A stretch of DNA of 64,000 bases, from positions 1 to 64,000 of the forward strand of contig JAFECQ010000003.1 of assembly GCA_018242065.1 (NCBI GenBank), written 5' to 3'. The position numbers and the translations under genes are program-made. Within the stretch, counting starts at the first letter, position 1; every line of letters begins with the position of its first letter. The stretch is from Pseudomonadota bacterium. Its GTDB lineage: Bacteria > Pseudomonadota > Alphaproteobacteria > UBA9655. The notes beneath the pieces are model-generated. The model was not told the origin of the DNA. It saw only the letters and a program-made list of their open reading frames with translations, and did no database searches. Of the stretch, positions 63,682-64,000 are shown piece by piece.

Positions 63682-64000
63682 TTACCTTATTGTTTTACTA
63701 ATGAGTTTTGCTGTGTAGTCTACCATCGGAATGATTCGACTGTAGTTTAATCTTGCAGGGCCAATAACACCAATGGCTCCTACAATTCGACCATTGTCTG
63801 TAGAGTAGGGAGAGACAATGAGAGAACAACCAGAAAGCTGAAATAAGCTGCTCTCTGAGCCGATGAAAATTTGAACGCCTTCTGCAGCAATGGATGCGTC
63901 AAGAAGCTCAAGAAGCTCTTTTTGAGTATCTAAAGCCTCAAAAAGAGTGCGAATTCGATCCAATTCTTGGATATGGCGGACGTCTTGTAAAAGATTTGAT
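63682..64000 (-). CDS. hrcA: Heat-inducible repressor HrcA, C-terminal part (cut by window edge)
   Basis: The visible part is the end of HrcA, with ELDRIRTLFEALDTQ, VQIFIGSESSLFQLSGCSLI, GAIGVIGPARLNYSRIIPMVDY and TAKLISKTIR. The frame stays open to position 64000 (NLLQDVRHIQ), so the start and the DNA-binding domain lie beyond the window. HrcA represses heat-shock genes by binding the CIRCE operator; none is seen inside the window. Confidence 0.93.
   Translation of the reverse strand, partial: SNLLQDVRHIQELDRIRTLFEALDTQKELLELLDASIAAEGVQIFIGSESSLFQLSGCSLIVSPYSTDNGRIVGAIGVIGPARLNYSRIIPMVDYTAKLISKTIR

Overview
The window looks like chromosome of an alphaproteobacterium that lives inside a protist, most likely Holosporales or a relative (inference). 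It is moderately AT-rich. Core genes (typA, recF, gyrB, rpmI-rplT, hrcA-grpE-dnaK-dnaJ, dapB, nth, rsmB, rlmE, prmC) have alphaproteobacterial character. Host-association traits are a Sec-exported F-box-like protein, a LuxR-type regulator fused to a STAND NTPase, many small secreted proteins of unknown function, Flp pilins, type VI secretion sheath genes, two NHL-repeat autotransporters and dispersed palindromic repeats. There is no rRNA, CRISPR array, prophage or intact insertion sequence.

Layout: 1-1285 holds a LuxR/STAND regulator broken by a shift at an A9 tract. 1685-3699 holds tRNA-Arg, a lytic transglycosylase and a YqjD/YqjE-like membrane pair. 3798-10946 holds bioC, a membrane cytochrome c and yejABEF, whose yejA carries a palindromic repeat inside the reading frame. 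11147-12850 holds an SbmA/BacA-like ABC transporter. 13153-14317 is a three-gene operon of small secreted proteins ending in a terminator, followed by typA and a 671-residue secreted repeat protein. 18474-24438 holds ldcA, a RelE-type toxin-antitoxin pair overlapping recF, gyrB and a fused MNT-HEPN gene. 24497-28426 holds a lipoprotein and the first NHL autotransporter. 28592-32068 holds idi, a class A penicillin-binding protein and the F-box-like secreted protein. 32293-38374 holds tdk, tRNA-Ser, several secreted proteins, a broken lipoprotein, a TlpA-like thioredoxin and methylmalonyl-CoA mutase. 38623-40856 holds rpmI, rplT, a lipoprotein and hslO. 41019-43975 holds three Flp pilins and two paralogous PAP2-like membrane proteins. 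44203-47653 holds tssB, tssC, an Hcp-like gene and tssE. 47650-53306 is a tight minus-strand operon ppx-rlmE-rsmB-hprK-dapB-nth-prmC. 53470-59208 holds doxX, rsmD, the second NHL autotransporter, bioY, a DUF1284 gene and an Smr gene. 59861 to the end holds dnaJ, dnaK, grpE and hrcA, the last cut by the window edge.

How it fits together: two peptide-import systems (Yej and the SbmA-like transporter), biotin import (BioY), thymidine salvage (Tdk) and isoprenoid isomerisation (Idi) fit a cell that draws on its host. The sheath and tube genes, the autotransporters, the pilins and the cluster of signal-peptide proteins make up the surface and secretion side. The most unusual items are the four-gene sheath/tube/baseplate module whose tube protein ends in a glycine-asparagine repeat tail, the operon of three secreted paralogs, the exported F-box-like protein, the two NHL autotransporters, the two inverted 160-bp repeats about 28 kb apart, and the palindromic element translated as part of YejA. 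Everything was read by eye; no database search was run.
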